Positions 45,039-53,413 of a DNA stretch of 64,000 bases are shown in pieces. Both the position numbers and the translations under genes were made by a program. The DNA is from Agarivorans gilvus. GTDB lineage: Bacteria > Pseudomonadota > Gammaproteobacteria > Enterobacterales > Celerinatantimonadaceae. The number at the start of each line of letters is the position of its first letter. Position 1 is the stretch's first letter. The stretch spans positions 2,449,001 to 2,513,000 of the forward strand of contig NZ_CP013021.1 in NCBI RefSeq assembly GCF_001420915.1, in the 5' to 3' direction. The notes below the pieces were generated by a model. The model ran no database searches. It saw only the letters and a program-made list of their open reading frames with translations, and was not told where the DNA came from.

Positions 45039-45202
45039 TTAAATATTAACTGAAAGCGGCTCACTTTTGATTCTTCGCGAAGTAGGTAGCCGCCTTTTTA
45101 GAATGGTGAGGTCCTCTGCTTGCTCTGCGAGTTGGCGTTTGGATTTTGATGTCATTGTTCACCTCGTTAAACGATTTTACTCGCTTAGCGTGGTGTCCAA
45201 AA
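45039..45202 (-). pseudogene. Remnant of an IS3-type element (5' end of orfA), copy A
   Basis: Minus-strand TGGACACCACGCTAAGCGAG (from about 45199) resembles an IS3-family terminal repeat. It is followed by ATG at 45155 and a short frame MTSKSKRQLAEQAEDLTILKRR, typical of the start of OrfA. The frame stops near 45039, and no orfB or right end is present. Confidence 0.5.
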
Positions 45203-45248
45203 CTACCAGAGCGGATCACAACACTTGCCTGAATGAATCTTTCCGTGA

Positions 45249-45737
45249 TTAATCGATTACCCTAACACTCAGTAATTTAAGTTTGTTAGCTAATTGATCG
45301 GCAAAAGGCTTTAGTGAATGCGCCTCGTTAATCATCTCCATCGACTGAATAAGCTCTAATCGAGTTTCTTCTAACGCTTCTTCTTCGCCACCACTAAAAT
45401 CAGTCAACAACGAGCTTTGTAGCTCTTCGAGCCACTTTTGATACTCTTCAGGATACTGACTCAATATCGAAAGCATAATGTTAGGTTGCTTAATCAGTAA
45501 ACTGGCGATCAACGGGGATACTTCTCCCGCGGTTGCACCGTCACGCTTTAACCAAATCAACCCTAATGTATTCGCTATAGGTACAATCGTTTTAAAATTG
45601 CTGGATTTTATATCTTGCTTAAGTTCAAAGTAATTTCTATTTAACCAATTTAAGTTAATATCATTGACAGTAGTTGTGGCGAACACCTGTAATGAAGTAA
45701 CTAAAAGTACCAGTGCCATTAGACTTTTTTTAGTCAT
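45249..45737 (-). CDS. Exported immunity protein of the DUF5675 effector, copy A
   Basis: A 162-residue protein with signal peptide MTKKSLMALVLLVTSLQVFA and a helical mature part. Its start overlaps the effector stop by 8 bases. It is identical to the copy at 52185-52673. The predicted periplasmic location fits a wall-acting effector. No family recognised. Confidence 0.66.
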   Translation of the reverse strand: MTKKSLMALVLLVTSLQVFATTTVNDINLNWLNRNYFELKQDIKSSNFKTIVPIANTLGLIWLKRDGATAGEVSPLIASLLIKQPNIMLSILSQYPEEYQKWLEELQSSLLTDFSGGEEEALEETRLELIQSMEMINEAHSLKPFADQLANKLKLLSVRVID

Positions 45738-46467
45738 TATTTAGGTCCTCTGAATTAATAATCTCAACTGATGTATCACTGGCTGCAGCAATATACTCAA
45801 AAATTTCTTTAGTGGCAGTTCGGCTATTTCCAACATGATACTCACCATTACTAGACTTACCGCTAGTTTTTCCGGGCATCAAGCAACCTAAGGTATCCTG
45901 ATGATAGTTTCCCGCGTGTATCAAAATGTTTGTTCTACCCGGCACATTAAGTAACTGATAAACATTCTTATATTTCGGAGAGCTATAAGGTTTTAACTTA
46001 TAGGTACCAGTACTTATTCGATGATCTGACCCTTCTTGCTGAGAATCTGGACCTCCGGGCTCTAGCACGTACCAACTTTTCGCTACTCCATCTATTTTTA
46101 AAGAACCCAATGTTGACTTAGTTCCTTGCTTAAGCCGTTTAACCTTTATTTTCAAGTTAGCTTTAGCAGTATGAACAGCTAGCTTCTCATTGAACTTACG
46201 ATGACTTCGCCCATTCACGTCAATTTTCCCGTCGGGACGAACCATACCCACCACTTTTTTTTGAAATACTTTAATCGCCGCAACGGTTTTAGAATTTTCC
46301 GGCTTTGAGCCTAGTTTTCCATCTTCTGCTAACTTTTTAGTCGGGGAGATTAAACCTAGCAATTGATTTAAAGCAGCTTGCACTGCTTTTATGTCTTTGG
46401 GTGTATTTACGCCCCCTAAACCTACCGATTGGGCGATTTGTAACTTAGCTATTGTACTTCCTTTCAC
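45730..46467 (-). CDS. PG-binding/DUF5675 (YkuD-like) effector, copy A
   Basis: 245 residues: the shared PG-binding domain, then a DUF5675 domain with KSTLGSLKIDG, ISTGTYKLKPYSSPKYKNVYQLLNVPG and ILIHAGNYHQDTLGCLMPG. The His and Cys of the HAGN...GC motif match the active-site layout of the YkuD-like L,D-transpeptidase superfamily. The ATG used by the other family members is ATA here (46454-46452, with GGAAG just upstream). The annotated start is a GTG five codons earlier without a good ribosome site, so translation may be weak or use AUA. It is followed by its immunity gene. Confidence 0.75.
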   Translation of the reverse strand: MKGSTIAKLQIAQSVGLGGVNTPKDIKAVQAALNQLLGLISPTKKLAEDGKLGSKPENSKTVAAIKVFQKKVVGMVRPDGKIDVNGRSHRKFNEKLAVHTAKANLKIKVKRLKQGTKSTLGSLKIDGVAKSWYVLEPGGPDSQQEGSDHRISTGTYKLKPYSSPKYKNVYQLLNVPGRTNILIHAGNYHQDTLGCLMPGKTSGKSSNGEYHVGNSRTATKEIFEYIAAASDTSVEIINSEDLNND

Positions 46468-46477
46468 TGTTCACTAA

Positions 46478-47122
46478 TTAAATATCATTTACATCAAGCA
46501 TCACTTTCTTTTCTGATAGGCCAGCAAGAATCACAAGGTGCTCGACAGCGGACACTTTTTGCAAATTTTCTAATTTAGCTTGCCCACCTAAAGCGAGAGC
46601 GGGAACAAAACCGTACATAGTGTCATGTTCGAGCTCGCCTAATTGGTTGAGTGCCTTTTCAAATAAAGGCTTTTCATCTTCAAAATCTAAATGTTCTTTA
46701 GTCTTAACCGAAAAGAACATCTGCGTTAACCGGTCTTCACCACATTCTTCAAACTGCGCCATATTAAAATTAGGATTTAGCCAAGCATAATTCGGTGTAA
46801 TACTTAGAGAGTCGCCAGTATTTGTACCCCACAAAAACAATTCAACAAAGGCACTTCTAGCGATAACATAATAGGCGTCTTTTTCCATAAACTCGGTATC
46901 GCCTATCCAAGCCTCTAGTGCTGGCTCCCAGTCGTCAGGATTAACCGTCCAAAACAAACCATTCTCGTAGCTGCTCCACCCATACTCCTGCCAATATTCT
47001 AGTAACTTATCAGGTAGCTTACCTTTAATTCTATTGATGGTTTCAGCCGGTACGGCTTTAGATGATTTAGCAGGGCCAAACTTTTTATAGTTATAAAAAT
47101 TATCAAAAAACTTATCCATCAT
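46478..47122 (-). CDS. Tdi-like immunity protein (GAD-like/DUF1851), orphan copy
   Basis: 214 residues. The N-terminal GAD-like part (FGPAKSSKAVPAETINRIKGKLPDKLLEYW...GWSSY, FWTVNP) and C-terminal DUF1851-type part (DTMYGFVPALALGGQ) match the immunity family of Ntox15 DNases such as Agrobacterium Tdi. The last ~53 residues are identical to the paralogue at 53414-54058 while the N-terminal two thirds differ, showing recombination or gene conversion. Its own toxin survives only as a fragment. Confidence 0.78.
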   Translation of the reverse strand: MMDKFFDNFYNYKKFGPAKSSKAVPAETINRIKGKLPDKLLEYWQEYGWSSYENGLFWTVNPDDWEPALEAWIGDTEFMEKDAYYVIARSAFVELFLWGTNTGDSLSITPNYAWLNPNFNMAQFEECGEDRLTQMFFSVKTKEHLDFEDEKPLFEKALNQLGELEHDTMYGFVPALALGGQAKLENLQKVSAVEHLVILAGLSEKKVMLDVNDI

Positions 47123-47129
47123 ATTCTCC

Positions 47130-47306
47130 CTACTTGCATCGCGATAAGGCTACATTCATTGAGGTGCTACTTCTTTCATTTGCGGGAACGTTATTGGCTG
47201 CCGCATCGAGCTTGTCGATACGATGCCGCCATTGGGAACCAATTGAAGAATTCACGCCTCTATCACCAAGAACTTCCACCATATCTTTGCCGCCAGCGAT
47301 CATATC
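47130..47306 (-). pseudogene. C-terminal remnant of an Ntox15 toxin
   Basis: About 58 codons reading DMIAGGKDMVEVLGDRGVNSSIG then SQWRHRIDKLD and SMNVALSRCK. These match the end of the Ntox15 toxin at 54066, but the catalytic HNPD lies just beyond the break. At 47304-47306 the sequence changes to a piece of the EndoU immunity gene. Confidence 0.82.
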
Positions 47307-47430
47307 CAAGGAAGTGTCTGAAAATAAGGAATGCCTCCATCATCCATTAGAAGACAAGCAAGGAGGCTTAAACCATCACTATTAACAACTTCAGATTTGA
47401 AGTTTGGAAAAATAGCGCTTTCAGCTTCGA
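47303..47430 (-). pseudogene. Remnant of an EndoU-type immunity gene
   Basis: This stretch aligns with 37820-37945 of the EndoU immunity gene (shared CCTCCATCATCCATTA and TCACTATTAACAACTTCAGA). It lacks both ends of the gene and is fused to the Ntox15 remnant. Confidence 0.75.
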
Positions 47431-47486
47431 CAGCTCTAGAATTACACAAACCATTAATGGCACCGTCTAATATCAACTATCTGGAA

Positions 47487-47729
47487 CTACTCAACTTCTA
47501 AGGTATGCCCGCCTTTAGCAAAGTCTTGTCGAATATCTTCGATAACTTCATTAATCTCTTCCGTGGTTAGTTTCACCGATTCATTCGGAGAGTCCCATGC
47601 CTTGATCTCTCTTTCAAATATGGCAAAACCCATTTTGTCATTTGGGGGAAAGAACATTTCCCCTGGCACTGTTACGACCCGCCCTCGGATTTCAACCTTT
47701 ATGTGGCTTCTTGATACGTCCAAAATCAT
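47487..47729 (-). CDS. Immunity protein of the toxin at 47.8 kb
   Basis: An 80-residue acidic cytoplasmic protein whose ATG overlaps the toxin stop (TAATG). No family recognised. The equivalent gene has been deleted next to the related toxin remnant at 35.7 kb. Confidence 0.6.
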   Translation of the reverse strand: MILDVSRSHIKVEIRGRVVTVPGEMFFPPNDKMGFAIFEREIKAWDSPNESVKLTTEEINEVIEDIRQDFAKGGHTLEVE

Positions 47730-47953
47730 TATTTACCCCTTACAAATATTTCTGTTTCAATCTTAGTAACTGGATCAATGGTAACAATTCGGTCAACGTT
47801 GGGATGATTCATAAGTGCAGGTAGCTCTGCAGTTTCCCAAACATTGCCTTGTCGAAGATTTTGACCAATTACCGCTCGCACCGTACCTTTAGCACCAGTT
47901 GCGTCAGGGTGAGATCGTGAACGTTTTTTGAACGACAGGCGTTCAATTAACAC
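47729..47953 (-). pseudogene. Toxin C-terminal remnant without Rhs core
   Basis: 74 codons: a junk-like start (MLIERLSFKKR), then SRSHPDATGAKGTVRAVIGQNLRQGNVWETAELPAL and IETEIFVRGK. The part from SRSHPD onward recurs, shorter, at 35694-35835. It is not attached to Rhs core, so it is a stored or decayed toxin end. Family not recognised. Confidence 0.55.
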
Positions 47954-48134
47954 GCTACATTCGCGTGCAAAATGTGCAAGCTAACAGCACAAATTTGGAA
48001 AATCGACTATTAGAAGCCTAATGTTCGCAAAGTGAGCATTCACGCTCTCACCCTGTTAGTTATCCACGGGGGTCCACTATCCGGTAAAAACTTCATAATC
48101 TTGCCCTTAATGCCATCGAACTTGTTTGGAAAAT

Positions 48135-48428
48135 TTAATGATTAAATATTCCATAATTACTAACGTGATAATAAATTCTTTCTAACACGTCATCTAAGGT
48201 TTCGCCTTCTAACTGCCTATCTTCAATAACCCTAAAATCCATCAATAAATGCTGTTTTACATTTTTCATACCTTTAGGATCTTTAGACTTAAGGATATTT
48301 TTCACCTTTTGGACTGACTTATAACTTTGCTTCGTATCTTCTCCAAGTTGATCGAGAGTGAAAATTAGCTCATCGACCATATTCAATAGCTGAAAAATCA
48401 AATCATCGTCATTCGTTAAATGTGCCAT
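48135..48428 (-). CDS. Immunity protein of the toxin at 48.5 kb
   Basis: A 97-residue helical, acidic protein starting two bases after the stop of the toxin remnant. No family recognised; immunity role from position. Confidence 0.58.
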   Translation of the reverse strand: MAHLTNDDDLIFQLLNMVDELIFTLDQLGEDTKQSYKSVQKVKNILKSKDPKGMKNVKQHLLMDFRVIEDRQLEGETLDDVLERIYYHVSNYGIFNH

Positions 48429-48430
48429 TA

Positions 48431-48707
48431 TTAATTATCTCTTGTCATTTGGCCTGGAAATGCAGCCTTGAACTCATCGAAGGTATAAACAATTCCTGTT
48501 TTCCCATCTCTTACAAATTTCACCCAATCAGTTGACCAGTTTCTAGGTAAAAGAACCTGATCAGCGCCGCCTCGAAACTTTGGAGTCAAACTGTTCGGAG
48601 GTTGCTGTCCTACAGATCCGATATTCAATTTATGACCTTCAGGAATAACTAACTCAGCTTCGAATCGACTGTTACTCCATGCAGGATAAATAGCTGTTTC
48701 TTGTATA
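48431..48707 (-). pseudogene. Toxin C-terminal remnant (unassigned, ART-like flavour)
   Basis: The frame can be read from about 48700 (ETAIYPAWSNSRFEAELVIPEG) to FRGGADQVLLPRNWS and GIVYTFDEF. The succession of an IPxG strand and a GG(x)DQV-type motif recalls ADP-ribosyltransferase-like polymorphic toxins, but this is impression only. It has no start codon or Rhs core and is fused to a piece of the M23 immunity gene on its upstream side. Confidence 0.5.
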
Positions 48708-48708
48708 G

Positions 48709-48823
48709 CTATGGAGTCTCTTCTGGCACATAAAGCTCAAGCTTTTCACCATTCCAATAGAGATAGGTATCTATTCCCGCGTCCGTTGGAAAAACAATTA
48801 CCTGCTCAACTTTATTGACCGCT
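48709..48823 (-). pseudogene. Remnant of the M23-effector immunity lipoprotein gene
   Basis: It encodes the last ~38 residues, NKVEQVIVFPTDAGIDTYLY then WNGEKLELYVPEETP, closely matching the end of the lipoprotein gene at 36179-36676. It shows that an M23 module or a related one once lay here. Confidence 0.82.
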
Positions 48824-48858
48824 TCACCAGCAAACATACTGCTTGGCACAACAGACCA

Positions 48859-49155
48859 TCACATTGATTCCTTGTAGTATTGCTCGACTTCAAACACTGC
48901 GTCTAAAAACTCGTCATCTTCCGTCCACTCACCAATGCTCTTAACTAACCCCAAACCTGTGCCTTCTGGAACTTCACCATTAGATATCCTAGGTAGCTTT
49001 CCTGAAGACGCTAGGTTGCTATAGTTTTGAAGCCTCTTAATAGTCGCGTCTACACGCTCTACAGTCGCACCTTTAACTTTCAAGCTCCTAGCAATTAAGA
49101 TTGCTGACTCGATAAGATCTATAAAATTTTGATTCGTTTGATCAGTAGTACTCAT
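48859..49155 (-). CDS. Immunity protein of the IS-split Rhs toxin
   Basis: A 98-residue acidic helical protein. Its ATG overlaps the stop codon of the toxin end by one base (TAATG). No family recognised. It remains linked to its toxin's last 51 codons even though an IS separates these from the Rhs part. Confidence 0.62.
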   Translation of the reverse strand: MSTTDQTNQNFIDLIESAILIARSLKVKGATVERVDATIKRLQNYSNLASSGKLPRISNGEVPEGTGLGLVKSIGEWTEDDEFLDAVFEVEQYYKESM

Positions 49156-49310
49156 TATTTCAACCTTTTGGATTCGATAATCCAGCTCGTATCGAACTCT
49201 TTAAATCGATACTGAATCGCATTGCCTTTAAACAATTCACCCGTTTCGCTTAACTGAGGTGACGCATGTCCTTTATAAGCAGTAACATTCGTTCCTTTCG
49301 GAATTTTAAT

Positions 49311-50364
49311 GGCCTTGTTGATCAATTCAGAGCCAAGAATGCAGTAACCCCAAGGCGCTTTCCTCTTTATTCAGCTAGCTGACGAGCAGGCATACCTAGC
49401 CTGCTCATTTTGTTCAACGCGCACACTCCGGCCATGATTTCGCCGACTTGGGCGTTGTAACAACGTAGACTCAACTTGTCGCTAAGCAGTTGTTTGAAAC
49501 GATACATCGCCGTCTCCGATAGTGAACGAAGATGGTAAGCATTGTCCCGTTTCCAGTTTTCCAACTCACCTTGCTTCAAGGCTTTTACTACAACGTTCCG
49601 TGGGTGATCCGCTTCCCACATACCTGCATTCTTGCGTGGAGGGATTAGTGCAACAGCCTTCTTACGTTGTACTTCTTGATAGCTCTGCCGTGTGTCATAG
49701 GCACCATCAGCGCTTACTGCTTTCACTTTGCGCCGCAGCGGTCTCAACAAGGTGGGTAACACTTCACTATCGTGAACCCAGTCCATCGAGACCTCAGCAC
49801 TCACTATCTGATGGCTCTGGGCATCTACTGCCATATGCAGTTTTCGCCAGACTCGACGCTTTTCAGCGCCGTGTTTACGCACCTTCCACTCTCCTTCGCC
49901 AAACACCTTAAGACCTGTAGCATCGATAACGAGGTGAGCCACTTGACCTTGGCTAGGTAGGCGATAGTTGACTTCAACAGTCTTTGCTCGCTTGCTTATA
50001 CAACTGTAATCGGGAGATTTTAAGTCGACCTTGAGCAGGCGAAACAATGAGTTGATGAAGCCTTCAAGAGCGCGCAGTGGTAACTTGAATACGCCTTTAA
50101 TCATCAGCGCAGTTGCGATAGCGGTGTCACTGTAAGTTTGGCTGCGCCCTCGACGACCACTACGCTCAGTGTTATTCCATAGTTCTATGGCTTTCTCATC
50201 CATCCAGAAGGTCAATGAGCCGCGTTGCTTCAGTGCACTGTTGTACAGCTTCCAGTTGGTGATGTTGCCTTTCGCTTTACCCATGTTTGGTGACCCGACA
50301 GATATAGATACAGATCAGATCCGCGACTGCTGAGTTAGTTCAATCTGATTTAGGAAACAACGCC
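49311..50364 (-). mobile_element. IS903-like insertion sequence, copy 4, with target duplication
   Basis: 1,054 bp bounded by GGCCTTGTTG and AACAACGCC, with 9-bp duplication AATTTTAAT at 49302-49310 and 50365-50373. Being intact with a clean duplication, it is a recent insertion and later than the 6.9-kb duplication, since the other copy has a different toxin without it. Confidence 0.93.
49367..50284 (-). CDS. IS5-family (IS903 group) transposase
   Basis: An intact 305-residue DDE transposase nearly identical to copy 3 (a few changes such as GRSQTYSD and QVAHLV). Together with copy 3 it is a likely active source. Confidence 0.92.
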   Translation of the reverse strand: MGKAKGNITNWKLYNSALKQRGSLTFWMDEKAIELWNNTERSGRRGRSQTYSDTAIATALMIKGVFKLPLRALEGFINSLFRLLKVDLKSPDYSCISKRAKTVEVNYRLPSQGQVAHLVIDATGLKVFGEGEWKVRKHGAEKRRVWRKLHMAVDAQSHQIVSAEVSMDWVHDSEVLPTLLRPLRRKVKAVSADGAYDTRQSYQEVQRKKAVALIPPRKNAGMWEADHPRNVVVKALKQGELENWKRDNAYHLRSLSETAMYRFKQLLSDKLSLRCYNAQVGEIMAGVCALNKMSRLGMPARQLAE

Positions 50365-51974
50365 AATTTTAATTACTGATACTGTATCTCTAACTCCCCA
50401 ATCATGAGGTAATGCCAAACCTTGATGGACATCATCAATCGTAGACATAGCATTAGCTTGATCTGTCGTAGTCCACCATTTTGCAGAACGACCTTCACCT
50501 AACGGCGTATCCGCATGATATGAAACCAGAACAAGATCATTGTCCAAAGGACCATCAATTAACACGTAACCCGACTTGAAGTTCAAAAGATCTCGTTCAA
50601 AGCCTTTTGAATAATCGACCCGTGTTGCTATATCAACCTTGGCTAAAACACTTGCCATCAACTCGCTAGGTCTGCCCTGCGCTCTCCACTCCTCAATACT
50701 ACCATCACCACCATTAGCCAACCACGTACGATGTCCCAGCTCATCTTGCTGAGCTTGTTGCTGAATAAAACCAGCTACATCATCTGAACCCGCGCCAACT
50801 TCAGCCGAATAAAACAACAGTGCCCATGGGGCTTTGGGTATCAATGAGGCCAGTAAAGACCGTTCCGCAACAGCATAAACCGCTTGGTTAGCGGCTTGCC
50901 GCGCAGCGTATTGTCCTAACACTTGCGAGCCTGATGAGGCTAGTGGCTGAGCAGCCGGTGCCAATAGAGGGAGCCCAGCAACCAAAGGGGCACCATCTTC
51001 TTTACACAAACCCAATGGGTCTACCCAGTTAGTGGGGCTTGGGGTGTATTGGTAAAGGTTGATGCCACCAAGTAGCTCTATCGGGTCTTGCTGGATGTAG
51101 CGCCCTTGCTGCGGGCAGTAATAACGATGAAAGTTATAGTGTAAACCACTCTCTTCATCATGATACTGACCTTGAAAACGCAGCGGGTTGTCTATTTGGT
51201 TAACGCTTAGTTTTTCTAGCGCACCATAGGCTTGGTAGTGGGCTTGCCATACGATGTTGCCTTGCTCATCACTTAAACGAATAGGCGTACCGATGTGGTC
51301 TAGGTGATAGTGGTAAACCTGCCCTTGTTTAATCATCGCCAGTGGTCGATGGCTATTAGGTTCGTATAGATACCAGGTAAATTGGCCTTGGTAATGCTCA
51401 CCTATAAGTTGATTACCTTCCCACAGGTAATCGGTTTGCCCTTTAGCAGTAAGTTTGCTGCTGCGGCGGCCCAGTGCATCGTAGTGATAGACCGTGTTGT
51501 TGCTGCCTTGACTGAGTCTAACCAGTTGGTTTAGACCATTAAATACCCGTTGCTGACGGACCTTGCGTTGGCTGGCCAGCACTTGATTGCCGTAGCGGTC
51601 GTAACGATAGCTTCGCTCATCAAGGCTTAACAGTTTATCGCCAACTAGCTCGCCTTGTTTGGGGTTAGCAAAGCTATCTAAGTCGAATTTTTGGTTAGCG
51701 CAACTATGGCTAGTGGCTTTGCTTAGTTGGTTAAGTTTATCGTAACTATAGGTATTGTCGCCCAGTTCACTATCACTTACCCCGAGTAACTGATCGCCCG
51801 CGTCAAAACGGTAATGGCTCACAACAGTGACGACATTCAATATCACCCATGAGCATTAATTGCATCCCACACAGGTATTTGGATATCGCTGGCAATAACT
51901 TTCGTATTCAGAATTTGAAACTCAAGACCTTGAATAAGATAGCCATGCGCTTCAAAGAGAAGTGATGCTGGCGC

Positions 51975-52138
51975 TTAAATATTAACTGAAAGCGGCTCAC
52001 TTTTGATTCTTCGCGAAGTAGGTAGCCGCCTTTTTAGAATGGTGAGGTCCTCTGCTTGCTCTGCGAGTTGGCGTTTGGATTTTGATGTCATTGTTCACCT
52101 CGTTAAACGATTTTACTCGCTTAGCGTGGTGTCCAAAA
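51975..52138 (-). pseudogene. Remnant of an IS3-type element (5' end of orfA), copy B
   Basis: Identical to 45039-45202 and carried within the direct repeat. Only the terminal-repeat-like end and the first ~38 codons of an OrfA-like frame remain. Confidence 0.5.
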
Positions 52139-52184
52139 CTACCAGAGCGGATCACAACACTTGCCTGAATGAATCTTTCCGTGA

Positions 52185-52673
52185 TTAATCGATTACCCTA
52201 ACACTCAGTAATTTAAGTTTGTTAGCTAATTGATCGGCAAAAGGCTTTAGTGAATGCGCCTCGTTAATCATCTCCATCGACTGAATAAGCTCTAATCGAG
52301 TTTCTTCTAACGCTTCTTCTTCGCCACCACTAAAATCAGTCAACAACGAGCTTTGTAGCTCTTCGAGCCACTTTTGATACTCTTCAGGATACTGACTCAA
52401 TATCGAAAGCATAATGTTAGGTTGCTTAATCAGTAAACTGGCGATCAACGGGGATACTTCTCCCGCGGTTGCACCGTCACGCTTTAACCAAATCAACCCT
52501 AATGTATTCGCTATAGGTACAATCGTTTTAAAATTGCTGGATTTTATATCTTGCTTAAGTTCAAAGTAATTTCTATTTAACCAATTTAAGTTAATATCAT
52601 TGACAGTAGTTGTGGCGAACACCTGTAATGAAGTAACTAAAAGTACCAGTGCCATTAGACTTTTTTTAGTCAT
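52185..52673 (-). CDS. Exported immunity protein of the DUF5675 effector, copy B
   Basis: Identical to the copy A protein: 162 residues, with the signal peptide ending VFA and start overlap of 8 bases with the effector. Preserved perfectly in both copies, consistent with a recent duplication. Confidence 0.66.
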   Translation of the reverse strand: MTKKSLMALVLLVTSLQVFATTTVNDINLNWLNRNYFELKQDIKSSNFKTIVPIANTLGLIWLKRDGATAGEVSPLIASLLIKQPNIMLSILSQYPEEYQKWLEELQSSLLTDFSGGEEEALEETRLELIQSMEMINEAHSLKPFADQLANKLKLLSVRVID

Positions 52674-53403
52674 TATTTAGGTCCTCTGAATTAATAATCT
52701 CAACTGATGTATCACTGGCTGCAGCAATATACTCAAAAATTTCTTTAGTGGCAGTTCGGCTATTTCCAACATGATACTCACCATTACTAGACTTACCGCT
52801 AGTTTTTCCGGGCATCAAGCAACCTAAGGTATCCTGATGATAGTTTCCCGCGTGTATCAAAATGTTTGTTCTACCCGGCACATTAAGTAACTGATAAACA
52901 TTCTTATATTTCGGAGAGCTATAAGGTTTTAACTTATAGGTACCAGTACTTATTCGATGATCTGACCCTTCTTGCTGAGAATCTGGACCTCCGGGCTCTA
53001 GCACGTACCAACTTTTCGCTACTCCATCTATTTTTAAAGAACCCAATGTTGACTTAGTTCCTTGCTTAAGCCGTTTAACCTTTATTTTCAAGTTAGCTTT
53101 AGCAGTATGAACAGCTAGCTTCTCATTGAACTTACGATGACTTCGCCCATTCACGTCAATTTTCCCGTCGGGACGAACCATACCCACCACTTTTTTTTGA
53201 AATACTTTAATCGCCGCAACGGTTTTAGAATTTTCCGGCTTTGAGCCTAGTTTTCCATCTTCTGCTAACTTTTTAGTCGGGGGAATTAAACCTAGCAATT
53301 GATTTAAAGCAGCTTGCACTGCTTTTATGTCTTTAGGTGTATTTACGCCCCCTAAACCTACCGATTGGGCGATTTGTAACTTAGCTATTGTACTTCCTTT
53401 CAC
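52666..53403 (-). CDS. PG-binding/DUF5675 (YkuD-like) effector, copy B
   Basis: It differs from copy A by one residue noticed (LIPPTK instead of LISPTK). It has the same ATA in place of the family ATG and the same GTG alternative. Placed immediately after a Tdi-like immunity gene (10-base gap), as in copy A, so the order Ntox15 toxin, Tdi-like, DUF5675 effector, immunity is duplicated as a block. Confidence 0.75.
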   Translation of the reverse strand: MKGSTIAKLQIAQSVGLGGVNTPKDIKAVQAALNQLLGLIPPTKKLAEDGKLGSKPENSKTVAAIKVFQKKVVGMVRPDGKIDVNGRSHRKFNEKLAVHTAKANLKIKVKRLKQGTKSTLGSLKIDGVAKSWYVLEPGGPDSQQEGSDHRISTGTYKLKPYSSPKYKNVYQLLNVPGRTNILIHAGNYHQDTLGCLMPGKTSGKSSNGEYHVGNSRTATKEIFEYIAAASDTSVEIINSEDLNND

Positions 53404-53413
53404 TGTTCACTAA

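Larger units (their letters stand above)
43734..46627 (-). repeat. 2.9-kb direct repeat, copy A
   Basis: This block (Rhs C-terminal core, IS3-type remnant, immunity gene, DUF5675 effector and the 3' part of the Tdi-like immunity gene) is repeated at 50670-53563, exactly 6,936 bases away. Only three base differences were noticed, all near 46345-46395. It ends inside the immunity gene and begins at the pre-toxin/toxin junction. Confidence 0.9.
49155..51846 (-). pseudogene. Orphan Rhs C-terminal fragment, toxin split by IS copy 4
   Basis: The Rhs core from HYRFDAGDQ, DPLGLC and the pre-toxin block are followed by a unique toxin: VDYSKGFERDLLNFKSGYVLID, KWWTTTDQANAMSTIDDVHQGLALPHDWGVRD and SVIKI. 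The IS (49311-50364) is inserted here with target duplication AATTTTAAT. After it the frame continues IPKGTNVTAYKGHASPQLSE, then YRFKEFDTSWIIESKRLK. Joined, the toxin is about 145 residues. Its layout (IPxGT strand, A-P-Q, C-terminal QYRF) hints at an ART-like fold, unproven. As it stands the toxin ends 20 codons into the IS. Confidence 0.75.

Noticed and set aside
45067..45252. A + strand 61-codon gene repeated at 52003-52188
   Set aside because: It is the opposite strand of an IS3-type orfA start; the minus-strand reading explains the sequence better.
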